The position numbers and the translations under genes were made by a program. Positions 27,642-36,792 of a stretch of DNA of 64,000 bases are shown one piece after another. The stretch comes from Oscillospiraceae bacterium. Lineage in GTDB: Bacteria > Bacillota > Clostridia > Oscillospirales > Acutalibacteraceae. The stretch's first letter is position 1. Each line of letters starts with the position of its first letter. The stretch is taken from positions 1-64,000 of the forward strand of contig SVPJ01000006.1 of assembly GCA_015065885.1 (NCBI GenBank), written 5' to 3'. The notes beneath the pieces are model-generated. The model was not told where the DNA came from. It worked only from the letters and a program-made list of their open reading frames with translations, and ran no database searches.

Positions 27642-28382
27642 ATGAGACGGCTGATGCTGACCTTACAATACATCGGCACAAACTATCACGGCTGGCAGGT
27701 GCAACCCAATGCCGTGACGGTGCAACAGTGCGTGCAGGATGCCATCGAACGGGTGACGGGTGTGCGCTCGCCGCTTACGGGGTGCAGTCGCACCGATGCG
27801 GGAGTACACGCCGAGATGTTCTGCTGTGTGACCGAGACGGAAGCGACGATCCCTTGCGATAAACTGGTCGCGGCACTGAATGCGTGGTTACCGCTCGATA
27901 TGGCGGTCACCGACTGCCGTGAGGTGACGGCGGATTTTCACCCGCGGTACGATGCGCGGGGCAAACAGTATCAATACCGCATTTGGAACCGTCCCGCCCG
28001 CAACCCCTTCTTGGAAGGGCGCGCACTGCACGTGAAACGTCCGCTCGACGTAGCAAAGATGCAACGTGCGGCAAAGGATTTTTTAGGAAAACACGACTTT
28101 TCGGCGTTTTGCGCCGTTGGCAGTGAGGTGGAAGACCGTGTGCGCACGGTCACACAAAGCACCGTCACCGCCGAAAACGGCATGGTCACCTTCACGGTGG
28201 CGGCGGATGGATTTCTCTACAATATGGTGCGCATCATGGTCGGCACGCTGCTGGATATCGAAAGCGGCAAGCTGGCAGAGGGTTGCATTCCCTCTCTGCT
28301 TTCGGCGGGCGACCGCGAGGCGGCAGGGCACACCGCCCCTGCGTGCGGACTGTACTTAACGCAGGTGTATTACGACGGGTGA
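27642..28382 (+). CDS. truA: tRNA pseudouridine(38-40) synthase TruA
   Basis: Isomerises uridines 38-40 in the anticodon arm. The 246-residue protein begins with LMLTLQYIGTNYHGWQ, has the catalytic aspartate in CSRTDAGVHAE and the C-terminal half with FLYNMVRIMVGTLLDI. Its place after ecfT is widely conserved in Firmicutes. Confidence 0.96.
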   Translation: MRRLMLTLQYIGTNYHGWQVQPNAVTVQQCVQDAIERVTGVRSPLTGCSRTDAGVHAEMFCCVTETEATIPCDKLVAALNAWLPLDMAVTDCREVTADFHPRYDARGKQYQYRIWNRPARNPFLEGRALHVKRPLDVAKMQRAAKDFLGKHDFSAFCAVGSEVEDRVRTVTQSTVTAENGMVTFTVAADGFLYNMVRIMVGTLLDIESGKLAEGCIPSLLSAGDREAAGHTAPACGLYLTQVYYDG

Positions 28383-28398
28383 AAGGAGGCGCGGCAAG

Positions 28399-29664
28399 AT
28401 GGCAAGTAAACGGGACCTCACCATTAAGAAACGGCGGGTAACGGCAACCGAAGAGCCGATGCCCGAAAACACGGCGACCGAAGCCAAAGGGCGGCGTCCT
28501 TCCCGAAAAAAGCGGGCACGCCGTCGCGGGCGTTCGGTAATATGGGCGGTGCTGTTCCGTCTGACGCTCGTGGTGGCGGTGGTGTTGCTCGGCGTGCTGT
28601 TGTGGCGCAACTGGGATACTCTGGCACCCGCCGCGCTGACCGAATGGTTTGACCGCACGGTCACGGGCGGCGACGGCGGCGACGGTTACCCCGTGGATAT
28701 CAGCGGAGACGGCGTGGTGTCGATGCAGGCCTTCGGCAACAACGCGGCACTCTTGACCGATACGTCGCTGCTCGTATACAACTCCTCGGGTGCCGAGACG
28801 GTGGATCGCGGGCACACCTTTGCCGATCCGTTGCTTTGCACGGCGGGCGACTATATGCTGGTGGCAGAACTCGGCGGCAACCGCTACACCTTGCACAACA
28901 AAAAAGAGGCGGTGCGGGACGGGGCGGCAATCGGTACCGTCGTCAGTGCCGCCGTTAGCGAAAACGGGCAGGTCGCACTTGCCACCGAATCTTCCCAAAG
29001 CTATATGTCCGAGGTGCTGGTGTTTGACCGCAAGGGAAATGAGGCGTTTCACTGGTACAGCGCCGACCTGATGGTGGTGGACGTGGCGTTCAGTCCCCGT
29101 CAAAAAGAGATCGCGGTACTCGGTCTTTCGGCGGTGGGCGGCGATATGTGTTCGACGTTGCACGTCTTTTCGCTGAGCGGTAAGGAGGAGGGACCCACCC
29201 ACACTTACCGCGCGACGGGGGCGATGATGACCGCTCTCAACTACTTCGATAACGGCCGTGTGGCGGCGGTGGGAGATACTGCCGTGTGGGTGTACGACCC
29301 CGATAAGAACGAGACGGCGGTGACCGATTTCGAGGACGCCGTGTTGCTCGGTTACGCGTTCAGCGACGAGGGGGTCGGCGCGGTCACGCGAGATTACGGC
29401 GAAAGCCGCGGCGGTATGCTCCGCGTGATCACCACGGTGGGCAACCCCGTGCGGGAGATCACCTTTGCGGGGAATTACCGCCACGTTACCGCGGCGGATC
29501 GCGGGTTTTACCTCTTGACGGAGGATACGCTGTATCAGGCGGACGGTGCAGGCATTGCGAAGCAAACGGCGGTGTCGGCAGACAGCCTGATGACGGTGGA
29601 GATGAACGGCAAACCTTTGGTTTTGCATTTGAGTATGCTGACCCGCTGTACGTGGGAAGAATGA
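28399..29664 (+). CDS. Membrane-anchored beta-propeller-like protein (DUF5711-like)
   Basis: A 421-residue protein with a long basic cytoplasmic N-terminus (RRPSRKKRARRRGRS), one transmembrane helix (LTLVVAVVLLGVLLWR) and a large extracytoplasmic domain made of repeated short beta stretches such as ALLTDTSLLVYNSSG and VWVYDPDKNETAVTDF, resembling WD40/propeller-like DUF5711 proteins of Clostridia. Ribosome binding site AAAGGAGG precedes the ATG. Together with the next two CvpA-like genes it forms a membrane-protein operon of unknown role. No catalytic motif is visible. Confidence 0.65.
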   Translation: MASKRDLTIKKRRVTATEEPMPENTATEAKGRRPSRKKRARRRGRSVIWAVLFRLTLVVAVVLLGVLLWRNWDTLAPAALTEWFDRTVTGGDGGDGYPVDISGDGVVSMQAFGNNAALLTDTSLLVYNSSGAETVDRGHTFADPLLCTAGDYMLVAELGGNRYTLHNKKEAVRDGAAIGTVVSAAVSENGQVALATESSQSYMSEVLVFDRKGNEAFHWYSADLMVVDVAFSPRQKEIAVLGLSAVGGDMCSTLHVFSLSGKEEGPTHTYRATGAMMTALNYFDNGRVAAVGDTAVWVYDPDKNETAVTDFEDAVLLGYAFSDEGVGAVTRDYGESRGGMLRVITTVGNPVREITFAGNYRHVTAADRGFYLLTEDTLYQADGAGIAKQTAVSADSLMTVEMNGKPLVLHLSMLTRCTWEE

Positions 29665-29694
29665 CGCGCAACAGGCGATGAAGGAGGAGACACG

Positions 29695-30420
29695 GTGAGC
29701 TTTTTAGTAGATATCGTGTTGATCGGCATTTTGGCGGCGGTGGTGACCGTCTATGCGCGCAAGTCCATTTTCTCGGCGGGGATGGGCACGCTCGCAACGG
29801 CGGTCGCGATCGTGGCGGCAACCGTTTTGGCGCCGCTTGCAGCACCGCCCGTGGCGGCGTATACCGTAACGCCGTTCGTTGAAAAAACGGTGGCGGGGGA
29901 GATCGCGGACATGCATTCTGCACCGCATCTTTCAACGGCGGGGGAAACGGTGGCGGCGTTGCCGCTCGGCGATATGATCACCGAGCGATCGGACGGGTAT
30001 TTGCACCTGCTTTCGAAATACCACGTGACCCCCGAGGCGGTGGAGACCGTGTGGCGTACGGAAGGGTCGGGTGTCGCCGTGGTGCGGTGTATAGCGGCGC
30101 CGCTCGCGGCAGTACTCGCCGAAACGGCGGTGTTTTTACTGCTGTGTTTGGTACTGATGTTGGTCTTGCAACTGATCGTACGCCGCGTGGAGCAAAACCT
30201 GCCGCCCTTGCGGCGGTATCGCGGCGTCAAGCGTGCAGTGCCGCTTCTGTTCGGCGTGCTGTGCGGGTTGTTGTGGTCGTGGGTCGCAGCAGCGGTGCTG
30301 GCACGGGTGGTGCCGCAAACGGCGGAGCAGTTGGTGTTTCTCACCCCCGAAGTGCTTGAAAAGACCGATTGGTACCGTTGGTTGCAAAGCGTCAATCCGT
30401 TAACGCTGATAAGGGGGTAA
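29695..30420 (+). CDS. CvpA-like membrane protein
   Basis: A 241-residue protein with about four hydrophobic helices (FLVDIVLIGILAAVVTVYARK; TLATAVAIVAATVLAPLAAP; ETAVFLLLCLVLMLVLQLIV; AVPLLFGVLCGLLWSWVAAAVLA). The layout, a helical pair, an extracytoplasmic segment of about 80 residues, then two more helices, resembles CvpA/colicin V production family proteins and the next gene. Start is GTG 29695 after GGAGGAG. It ends 4 bases before its neighbour, suggesting a paralogous pair. Confidence 0.6.
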   Translation: MSFLVDIVLIGILAAVVTVYARKSIFSAGMGTLATAVAIVAATVLAPLAAPPVAAYTVTPFVEKTVAGEIADMHSAPHLSTAGETVAALPLGDMITERSDGYLHLLSKYHVTPEAVETVWRTEGSGVAVVRCIAAPLAAVLAETAVFLLLCLVLMLVLQLIVRRVEQNLPPLRRYRGVKRAVPLLFGVLCGLLWSWVAAAVLARVVPQTAEQLVFLTPEVLEKTDWYRWLQSVNPLTLIRG

Positions 30421-30424
30421 AAGA

Positions 30425-31117
30425 ATGGCATACGTGTTGGATATAGCGGTCATACTTATCGTAGCGTTCTGTGTGTGGCACGGATGGCGGCACGGACTTA
30501 TTCGCACCGCCGTGATGCTGGTGGGTTTCATACTGGCGGCGTTCGTGGCGGCACAGGTGGCGGCACCCGTGGCACGGGGGATATACGACACGGCGGTGGC
30601 ACCGCGTGTGGAAGCGGCGATCACCGCACGGGTCGAAGAGATCGGTGAGAGTGAGATCACCGTCGGGTTGGATACGCTGTTTGGTGAAGAGTCGGGGATC
30701 ATCCCGTACTTTGAGAGCATGGGTTGGGATACCGCGGTGACCGTGCCGTTGGGCGACCGTTCGGAAGAGGCGATACGCGAAGCGGTGATCCCCGCCGTCC
30801 GACAGGTGTTGGAACCCGTGCTGATCTATCTGATCGAAGCCGTGGTATCGTTCCTCTTGTTCATCGTGTTGTTGATCGCGGTGTTCCTGATCTCCCGCTT
30901 GTTGGACGCGGTGTTCAAACTCCCCGTACTCAAGCAACTCAATCAGTTTGGCGGCTTGGCGGCAGGGCTGTTGCAGGGTGTGTTTTGGGCAATGGTGTTT
31001 ACCGCTGTGCTGCAATTCGCGATCGGTTGCGGCTGGCTCGGCACCGTCGTTACCCTCGAGACGGTGAAGGAATCTTTGTTAGTTTCAAAACTGGCCAATT
31101 GGAATTGGTTGTTTTAA
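30425..31117 (+). CDS. CvpA family membrane protein
   Basis: A 230-residue protein matching the CvpA family: it opens with LDIAVILIVAFCVWHGWRHG (the typical first helix and basic turn), then IRTAVMLVGFILAAFVAAQVA, an extracytoplasmic stretch, and a C-terminal pair of helices ending with LNQFGGLAAGLLQGVFWAMV. CvpA proteins influence envelope stability and biofilm in other bacteria, but the molecular role is unclear. ATG 30425 is just after the stop of the similar upstream gene. Confidence 0.75.
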   Translation: MAYVLDIAVILIVAFCVWHGWRHGLIRTAVMLVGFILAAFVAAQVAAPVARGIYDTAVAPRVEAAITARVEEIGESEITVGLDTLFGEESGIIPYFESMGWDTAVTVPLGDRSEEAIREAVIPAVRQVLEPVLIYLIEAVVSFLLFIVLLIAVFLISRLLDAVFKLPVLKQLNQFGGLAAGLLQGVFWAMVFTAVLQFAIGCGWLGTVVTLETVKESLLVSKLANWNWLF

Positions 31118-31138
31118 AGAAAGGTTTGGCGACCTCGT

Positions 31139-31714
31139 ATGAAATCGATAAATGTTACATGGCAGTGGACGGTGCCGAACGTGCTGTCACTCGTCCGCAT
31201 TGCGCTCATTCCCGTGTTCGCATTGCTGTATCTGAACAGCAACGCGCATCCCGCCCTGCTGTGGTGGGCGTTCGCGGTGGTGGTGGTGTCAGGTCTTACC
31301 GACCTGTTCGACGGCTGGATCGCGCGCCGCTTTAACCAGATCAGCGAAGCGGGCAAGCTACTCGACCCGTTGGCGGACAAGCTGACGCAACTTACGGTGG
31401 TGATCTGCCTTGCCACGCAGTTTCATGAGCTGGTGTGGCTGATGGCGCTCTGCCTTTTGAAAGAGGCGGCGCAGGTGATCGGCGGATTGTTGTTGCTTCG
31501 TCGCGGTGACGAGGTGCGCGGCTCACAGTGGTTTGGCAAGATCTGCACCTTCGTGTTTTATTCCGCGATGGCGGCGATCGTGCTGTTTGACGATATGCCC
31601 TCTGCCGTGCGTATCGGCTTGGTGGTGCTGGTCGGTGTGCTGATGCTGATCACTTTCTTCGGCTATCTTTCCACCTACATCGGTGCGCGCAAGGCACTGC
31701 CGGATAAGGAGTAA
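31139..31714 (+). CDS. pgsA: CDP-diacylglycerol-glycerol-3-phosphate 3-phosphatidyltransferase
   Basis: Makes phosphatidylglycerol phosphate in the membrane. The 191-residue protein has the CDP-alcohol phosphotransferase signature D-x2-D-G-x2-A-R-x8-G-x3-D-x3-D (DLFDGWIARRF ... AGKLLDPLADK) and six hydrophobic helices starting with NVLSLVRIALIPVFALL. It precedes the ClpE-like gene by 7 bases. Confidence 0.92.
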   Translation: MKSINVTWQWTVPNVLSLVRIALIPVFALLYLNSNAHPALLWWAFAVVVVSGLTDLFDGWIARRFNQISEAGKLLDPLADKLTQLTVVICLATQFHELVWLMALCLLKEAAQVIGGLLLLRRGDEVRGSQWFGKICTFVFYSAMAAIVLFDDMPSAVRIGLVVLVGVLMLITFFGYLSTYIGARKALPDKE

Positions 31715-31721
31715 AATAAGT

Positions 31722-33992
31722 ATGGTTTGTTCACGTTGTAAACAACGCCCCGCCACGGTGTTCATCACCCGCATGGAAGGGGATAAAACGATAAACGACG
31801 GTTTGTGCCTCGTCTGTGCGAAAGAGATGGGCATCAAGCCGGTGTGCGATATCATTCAGCAGTTTGGGATGAGTGACGACGACCTCGAATCGGTGGATGA
31901 GCAGATCTCGGGGATGATGGAAGCGATGGGCGGCGATGACGAAGACGGGTTCAAACCCGGCGGTGCCGCGACCTTCCCGTTTTTGCAAAACCTGTTTCCC
32001 CATATGGGGGATACCGCCGAAAAGCCGCAGGAGGCGAACGACGGAGAAAAGAAAGAAAAGAAACGCGACAAGCAGTCCCGTCGTCCGTCCGCTCTCGAGC
32101 AATATTGCACCGACCTTACCGCGCGCGCGCGCGACGGCAAACTCGGCCGCATCATCGGGCGCGAGCGGGAACTCTACCGTGTGACCCAGATCCTCTGCCG
32201 CCGCACCAAGAACAACCCGTGCCTGATCGGTGAGCCGGGCGTCGGTAAGACCGCCATCGCGGAAGGGCTTGCTTTGCGTATTGCTGCAGGCGAAGTGCCG
32301 CCGCGCCTTCAGGAAAAGGAGATCCATCTTTTGGATCTTACGGCATTGGTCGCCGGTACCCAGTTCCGCGGTCAGTTTGAAAGCCGCATTAAGGCGTTGG
32401 TGGACGAAGTGCGTGCCAAGGGGAACGTCATTCTCTTTATCGACGAGATACACAATCTGGTTGGCACGGGGGATGCTGAGGGCAGTATGTCGGCGGCGAA
32501 CATTTTAAAGCCCGCACTTTCCCGTGGGGAGATCCAGGTCATCGGCGCCACCACCTTTAACGAATATCGCAAACATATCGAAAAGGACGCCGCACTGGAA
32601 CGCCGTTTTCAGCCGGTCACGGTGGAGGAGCCGTCGGTGGAAGAGGCGAAAGCGGTGCTGCGCGGTATCAAGGAATATTACGAGCAGTTCCACGGTGTGC
32701 GTGTGAGCGAGGAGATACTTGCCCGCGCGGTCACCCTCTCGGAGCGATATATTACCGACCGCTTCCTGCCCGATAAAGCGATCGACCTTCTGGACGAAGC
32801 GTGTGCCGCAGCGGCACTGGAAAACAAAGAGGCGGATCGCTTTGCCGCCTATCAGCGGGAGATCGCGCTGATGAAAAAAGAGGAAGAACGCCACATGGCG
32901 GCAGAAGCGGTGGATTACGAAGCGCTTGCCCGCGTGCGTGCGGAGTTGATGAAGACGGAACAGGCGGCGGACGCCATTCGCGAAGCCGCGACCGAAGCAC
33001 CGCTCCTCGACCGCCATTTGGCGAAGGTCATCGAACTGTGGACGGGTATCCCCGCCGCGAAGGTGCAGGAGAGCGAACTCTCGCGTTTGAGCGGGATGGA
33101 GGAACGGCTGTCTGCCCGCATCATCGGGCAGGATGAAGCGGTGAAGTTGGTGGCGGCGGCGGTGCGCCGCAGTCGGGTGCAGATCAGCCCTCGCCGCCGT
33201 CCGGCATCCTTCTTGTTCGTCGGTCCCACGGGCGTGGGTAAGACGGAACTTGTGAAGGTGTTGGCACGTGACCTGTTCGATACGCCCGATGCGCTCATTC
33301 GGCTGGATATGTCGGAGTTTATGGAGAAGCACGCGGTGTCGCGTCTCATCGGCTCGCCTCCGGGATACGTCGGTTACGACGAAGCGGGGCAACTGACCGA
33401 AAAGGTGCGCCGCAAGCCCTACTCGGTGCTGTTGTTCGACGAGATCGAAAAGGCGCATCCCGACGTCTTGAACGTTCTGTTGCAAATTTTGGATGAAGGG
33501 CGCGTGACCGACGCCCACGGCCGCACGGTGAATTTTGAAAATACCGTGCTGGTGATGACCTCCAACGCAGGCAGCGACGTGAGCGGTGCGTTGATGGGCT
33601 TTGGTAAAAACGCGGGCGAAGCCGGGCGCGACAAGGCGATGAAAGCGTTGTCGGATTTCCTGCGCCCCGAATTCTTGAGCCGTGTGGACGAAGTGGTGTA
33701 TTTCCGCCCGCTGGTCGCGGAGGACTACACCCGTATTGCGGCGCTGCTGCTGGATGAACTGTGCGACCCGCTTGCCGAGCGGGGTATCACCTTCCGTTAC
33801 GACGAGGCAGTGCCCGCCGCCTTGGCAGCCCGGGCCGCCGACGGTAAGCGCGGCGCACGCGACCTCAGGGTCGCCATCCGCCGTGAGGTGGAGGATAAAC
33901 TCGCGACGTTGCTGGTCGAACGCTGTGAACAACCGCCCACGTCGGTCACGGTCGGCGTGAACGACGGTGTCATCACCCTGACGGCGGTGTGA
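31722..33992 (+). CDS. clpE: ClpE-like ATP-dependent protease ATPase subunit
   Basis: Hsp100/Clp unfoldase of 756 residues. It has an N-terminal four-Cys zinc finger (CSRC at 3-6 and CLVC at 29-32) instead of the ClpC double N-domain, as in ClpE. AAA1 has GEPGVGKT and [12 protein letters not shown]2 has GPTGVGKTE and [11 protein letters not shown], and an MGF tripeptide lies in the second module where the ClpP-docking loop occurs. The start is ATG 31722 with AAGGAG in the pgsA end; the track's longer frame begins inside pgsA. No CtsR/McsAB genes adjoin it. A ClpC-like name is possible, but the zinc finger favours ClpE. Confidence 0.88.
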   Translation: MVCSRCKQRPATVFITRMEGDKTINDGLCLVCAKEMGIKPVCDIIQQFGMSDDDLESVDEQISGMMEAMGGDDEDGFKPGGAATFPFLQNLFPHMGDTAEKPQEANDGEKKEKKRDKQSRRPSALEQYCTDLTARARDGKLGRIIGRERELYRVTQILCRRTKNNPCLIGEPGVGKTAIAEGLALRIAAGEVPPRLQEKEIHLLDLTALVAGTQFRGQFESRIKALVDEVRAKGNVILFIDEIHNLVGTGDAEGSMSAANILKPALSRGEIQVIGATTFNEYRKHIEKDAALERRFQPVTVEEPSVEEAKAVLRGIKEYYEQFHGVRVSEEILARAVTLSERYITDRFLPDKAIDLLDEACAAAALENKEADRFAAYQREIALMKKEEERHMAAEAVDYEALARVRAELMKTEQAADAIREAATEAPLLDRHLAKVIELWTGIPAAKVQESELSRLSGMEERLSARIIGQDEAVKLVAAAVRRSRVQISPRRRPASFLFVGPTGVGKTELVKVLARDLFDTPDALIRLDMSEFMEKHAVSRLIGSPPGYVGYDEAGQLTEKVRRKPYSVLLFDEIEKAHPDVLNVLLQILDEGRVTDAHGRTVNFENTVLVMTSNAGSDVSGALMGFGKNAGEAGRDKAMKALSDFLRPEFLSRVDEVVYFRPLVAEDYTRIAALLLDELCDPLAERGITFRYDEAVPAALAARAADGKRGARDLRVAIRREVEDKLATLLVERCEQPPTSVTVGVNDGVITLTAV

Positions 33993-34017
33993 AAAAATAA
34001 GATATATAGGTAATAAG

Positions 34018-34050
34018 AAAGACTACGCGAAACGTTCGCGTAGTCTTTTT
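34018..34050 (+). terminator. Terminator after the ClpE-like gene
   Basis: AAAGACTACGCGAA pairs with TTCGCGTAGTCTTT around a 3-base loop, followed by TT; ends the long ruvC-clpE run. Confidence 0.9.
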
Positions 34051-34057
34051 GTTGCGG

Positions 34058-34084
34058 CGGTAGGGCGGGGCTCGGCTCCCGCCG
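34058..34084 (-). repeat. CCCTAC-tailed palindromic repeat, copy R1
   Basis: On the minus strand, a GC-rich stem (GGCGGG/CCCGCC) is followed by CTACCG. One of seven REP-like copies in the window. Confidence 0.6.
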
Positions 34085-34106
34085 TTTTGGATGATCATTA
34101 GAGCCT

Positions 34107-34141
34107 TCCCCTCAAGGGGAAGCCTTTAACGATACAGCCTA
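34107..34141 (+). repeat. 35-bp direct repeat Q1
   Basis: Contains the palindrome CCCCTCAAGGGG followed by CTTTAACGATACAGCCTA. Matches Q2 (36793-36827) with one mismatch, same orientation; the two bracket the XRE-BspA cassette. Confidence 0.85.
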
Positions 34142-34158
34142 TGGGTGGTAACCCCTTG

Positions 34159-34186
34159 CGGTAGGGGCGAACGGTGTTCGCCCGCG
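34159..34186 (-). repeat. CCCTAC-tailed palindromic repeat, copy R2
   Basis: Minus strand GGGCGAAC/GTTCGCCC stem followed by CTACCG. Confidence 0.6.
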
Positions 34187-34196
34187 TGGGTACCCA

Positions 34197-34418
34197 TCAC
34201 CCGCGGCGGTATTCCTTCGGAATGTCCAACAGATAATCGGCGGACACCTTAAAGAAGCGGCAAAATTCCACGATGTCCTGTAAACTCGGTTCATACTTAC
34301 CGCATTCAATATAGGAAACCTTCCGTTGGCTCATATGCACCGCCAAGCCTAACTCGGTTTGATTCATATCCATATCTTCCCGCAAGTTGCGAATCTTCTC
34401 GCCAAACGTCAATGTCAT
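34197..34418 (-). CDS. XRE-family helix-turn-helix repressor
   Basis: A 73-residue single-domain Cro/C1-type DNA-binding protein: FGEKIRNLREDMDMNQTELG, then the recognition helix region SQRKVSYIECGKYEPSLQD, and a C-terminal SADYLLDIP typical of small XRE regulators. The start is ATG 34418 with GAGGTGA 6 bases upstream; the track's extra 21 residues come from the promoter region. It is divergent from the BspA-dockerin gene, and repeated TTAGAC half-sites lie between them, so it probably represses both itself and that gene. Confidence 0.88.
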   Translation of the reverse strand: MTLTFGEKIRNLREDMDMNQTELGLAVHMSQRKVSYIECGKYEPSLQDIVEFCRFFKVSADYLLDIPKEYRRG

Positions 34419-34446
34419 TTCCGTCACCTCTAAAGTATAGTGTACC

Positions 34447-34504
34447 TTAGACAGAAAGTTTCTATTGACAAATAGAAGCAAAGCGTCTAAAATGTTGTTT
34501 AGAC
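34447..34504. promoter_or_regulatory. TTAGAC operator half-sites between XRE and BspA genes
   Basis: TTAGAC at 34447-34452, its complement GTCTAA at 34485-34490, and TTAGAC again at 34499-34504; the last two form an inverted repeat with an 8-base gap. One half-site lies on the repressor's own TATACT side (complement of 34434-34439), the others over the forward -10. Confidence 0.6.
34465..34493 (+). promoter_or_regulatory. Promoter of the BspA-dockerin gene
   Basis: Perfect TTGACA at 34465-34470, 17-base spacer, TAAAAT at 34488-34493. GTCTAA overlaps the -10, so a bound repressor would block it. Confidence 0.8.
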
Positions 34505-34606
34505 GGAAACTATCTAAAGCGTATCAGCACCGTGAGAATCATACGTGAGTGGGTGTCAGGCGACGTGTGGCGGTGTGCAGTGCGACGTGGAAAAGGAGAT
34601 GGAGCT

Positions 34607-36556
34607 ATGAAAATGAAAAAGTACTTTGTGTGGGCCTTGACGGTGGCATTACTGTTGGCAACCGTGCCGGCGGGAGTAACGTCTGTAACAGCGGAAACGG
34701 AAGGATTTTATTATACTTACGAGGTAAGCGATGGTACGGCGACAATCGTGCAGGTCGATGAATCCATTAACGGAAAAATATCCGTTCCGTCCACGCTTGG
34801 CGGGTATCCCGTAATCGGTATTGGGAACGAGGCGTTTAAAAATTGCTACTCTCTGACGGCGGTAACTTTGCCGTACGGTGTAACCGAAATTGGTGACAGA
34901 GCATTTGAAAACTGTTACTCGCTTGTAGTCGCAGAAATTCCGAGTAGCGTAACCAGTATTGGTGAGTATGCGTTTGCAGGCTGTGGCCTCACGGCGGTGA
35001 CCGTTCCCGATAGTGTAAAGACGATAGGTGCAGAAACTTTTGCTTCGTGTCATTCGCTTGAAACCGTGATTCTTGGGAATGGCATAGAGAAGTTGGAGAG
35101 ATCGGTGTTTGAAAGCTGCACGTCACTCGCTTCCGTAACGATACCGAATAGTGTTACGGAGATTGCCGACCGCGCGTTTTGGGATTGTGCTCTTACGACC
35201 ATTGTGATACCAAACAGAGTGACGTCCATTGGCGATGAAACATTTCAATGCTGCTTTTCGCTGACTTCGGTGACCATACCGGATAGCGTGACAAGTATCG
35301 GTGTGCACGCGTTTGACTCTACGGGGGTAGAAAATGACAATTCCAATTGGAGTAATAACGTGTTGTATATCAATAATCATCTGATTAAAGCTCGTAAATA
35401 TGAAACAGAGGGTATATATGCAGTAAACGCGGGCACGAAGACGATTGCCGACGCTGCTTTTGAGGGGTGTGAGTCGCTCACGGCGGTGACACTGCCCGAC
35501 AGTATTACAAGTATCGGGTGTTATGCATTTCGGTATTGTGAATCCCTGCAATCTGTGACAATACCCCATAGTGTGGTAAATATAGGAAAGGGCGCATTCA
35601 GCGATTGTACTGCGCTTCAAACGGCAACGCTGCCGTCACGGGTAACAACTATCGCCGAAGAACTATTTTCACGCTGTGTTCAACTTGAGTCGGTGACGAT
35701 GGCGGATGGCGTAACGGAGATAGGGGCGTGCGCATTTGATGCGTGTTCGGCGCTGGCAGTGTTGGAGATTCCAAGCAGTGTGAGAAAAATTGGTGAACGT
35801 GCATTTTATCGGTGCGCGGCACTCAATGAAATTACTCTTTCTGATGCGGTTACCTCTATTGGAGTAGAGGCGTTTGTGGGGACGGGGTATTTTAATCAAA
35901 GCGAGAATTGGGAAGGAAAAGTACTGTATATTGACCGCCACTTAGTTGGTGTCACGCCTGAGCTCAACGGTGAATACACGATAAAAGAAGGCACTAAGAC
36001 GATTGCAGGAGGAGCGTTCGACGGACAAGAGGGGCTTGTGTCCGTAACGATTCCCCCAAGCATAGTAACGGTGGGTGACCGTGCGTTTAAGGGATGTCAT
36101 TCACTGACCGAAGTGACGATTCCCGACGGCGTAACGACCATAGGAGAGCGTGCGTTTTTTGATTGTGCACTTGTTTTAGTGAAACTGCCGGTGTCTGTGG
36201 TCGAGATCAAGAACGAATCTTTCGATTGGTGCTTTTCGCTTACCGATGTGTACTATGCCGGATCAAAAGAAGAAGCGGAATGTATTGCTATAGGTGAGCA
36301 GAACGGAGATCTTTTTGATGCCACGTGGCATTACAACAGCGGCGCGGTGCATCTCGGAAACGTAGACGGCAACGATGGGGTAAACTCCACCGATGCGCGT
36401 TTGGTATTGCAGTATGCGGTGAAGAAGATCGATGCTGCGGCGTTGAACGTGGCGGCCGCCGACGTGGACGGCAACGGTGCGGTGGATTCCACCGACGCGC
36501 GCCTTATATTACAGTACACCGTTCGGAAAATCACCGACTTCCCTGCTTCCGCTTAA
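34607..36556 (+). CDS. Secreted BspA-type leucine-rich repeat protein with C-terminal dockerin
   Basis: A 649-residue exported protein. A signal peptide (MKKYFVWALTVALLLATVPAG) precedes about 20 LRR_5/BspA repeats of the form IGDRAFENCYSL..VTLP, a ligand- or surface-binding solenoid. Two short interruptions (DNSNWSNNVLYINNHL and NQSENWEGKVLYIDRHL) are copies of one another and split the array. A type I dockerin with two calcium loops (VDGNDGVNSTDAR, VDGNGAVDSTDAR) ends the protein. The start ATG 34607 has AAGGAG upstream; the track's first 25 residues lack a signal. Codon use is visibly more AT-rich than in neighbours, fitting horizontal gain. Ligand unknown. Confidence 0.85.
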   Translation: MKMKKYFVWALTVALLLATVPAGVTSVTAETEGFYYTYEVSDGTATIVQVDESINGKISVPSTLGGYPVIGIGNEAFKNCYSLTAVTLPYGVTEIGDRAFENCYSLVVAEIPSSVTSIGEYAFAGCGLTAVTVPDSVKTIGAETFASCHSLETVILGNGIEKLERSVFESCTSLASVTIPNSVTEIADRAFWDCALTTIVIPNRVTSIGDETFQCCFSLTSVTIPDSVTSIGVHAFDSTGVENDNSNWSNNVLYINNHLIKARKYETEGIYAVNAGTKTIADAAFEGCESLTAVTLPDSITSIGCYAFRYCESLQSVTIPHSVVNIGKGAFSDCTALQTATLPSRVTTIAEELFSRCVQLESVTMADGVTEIGACAFDACSALAVLEIPSSVRKIGERAFYRCAALNEITLSDAVTSIGVEAFVGTGYFNQSENWEGKVLYIDRHLVGVTPELNGEYTIKEGTKTIAGGAFDGQEGLVSVTIPPSIVTVGDRAFKGCHSLTEVTIPDGVTTIGERAFFDCALVLVKLPVSVVEIKNESFDWCFSLTDVYYAGSKEEAECIAIGEQNGDLFDATWHYNSGAVHLGNVDGNDGVNSTDARLVLQYAVKKIDAAALNVAAADVDGNGAVDSTDARLILQYTVRKITDFPASA

Positions 36557-36616
36557 TGCGGGCGCAACGTTTGCCGAAGGCAAACTTGCAGAACAAGGGC
36601 AAGCCCTTCGTTCGGT

Positions 36617-36655
36617 ATGCCGGTGAAGAAGATCGACAAATTTCCTGTAGCGTAA
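36617..36655 (+). pseudogene. Remnant of a dockerin C-terminus
   Basis: One frame reads MPVKKIDKFPVA then stop, closely matching the ends of the two intact dockerins here (YAVRKISKFPAEN; YTVRKITDFPASA). The calcium loops are gone. It looks like the leftover of a duplicated or deleted third dockerin gene. Confidence 0.5.
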
Positions 36656-36668
36656 CACGACATAACAA

Positions 36669-36707
36669 GACCGCCCGAAGATGGTTCCCATCTTCGGGCG
36701 GTCGTTT
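36669..36707 (+). terminator. Terminator after the BspA-dockerin locus
   Basis: Perfect 16-bp stem GACCGCCCGAAGATGG / CCATCTTCGGGCGGTC with a 3-base loop, followed by GTTTT. Confidence 0.88.
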
Positions 36708-36735
36708 TGCAGTATAGGAAATGAGAATGCGATAA

Positions 36736-36765
36736 CGGACAGCCGAGGACGGCTGTCCCTACGCG
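36736..36765 (+). repeat. CCCTAC-tailed palindromic repeat, copy R3
   Basis: GGACAGCCG/CGGCTGTCC stem followed by CTACGCG. Confidence 0.6.
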
Positions 36766-36792
36766 CACCGTTTTGAACGACCGCCATCGTTG

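Noticed and set aside
25101-28382. A riboswitch or S component for the ECF module
   Set aside because: The intergenic gaps are only 2-13 bases, leaving no room for a riboswitch, and no extra small membrane protein gene is present.
33993-34196. Small gene between the ClpE-like gene and the XRE gene
   Set aside because: No frame with a ribosome site; the sequence is accounted for by a terminator and repeats R1, Q1 and R2.
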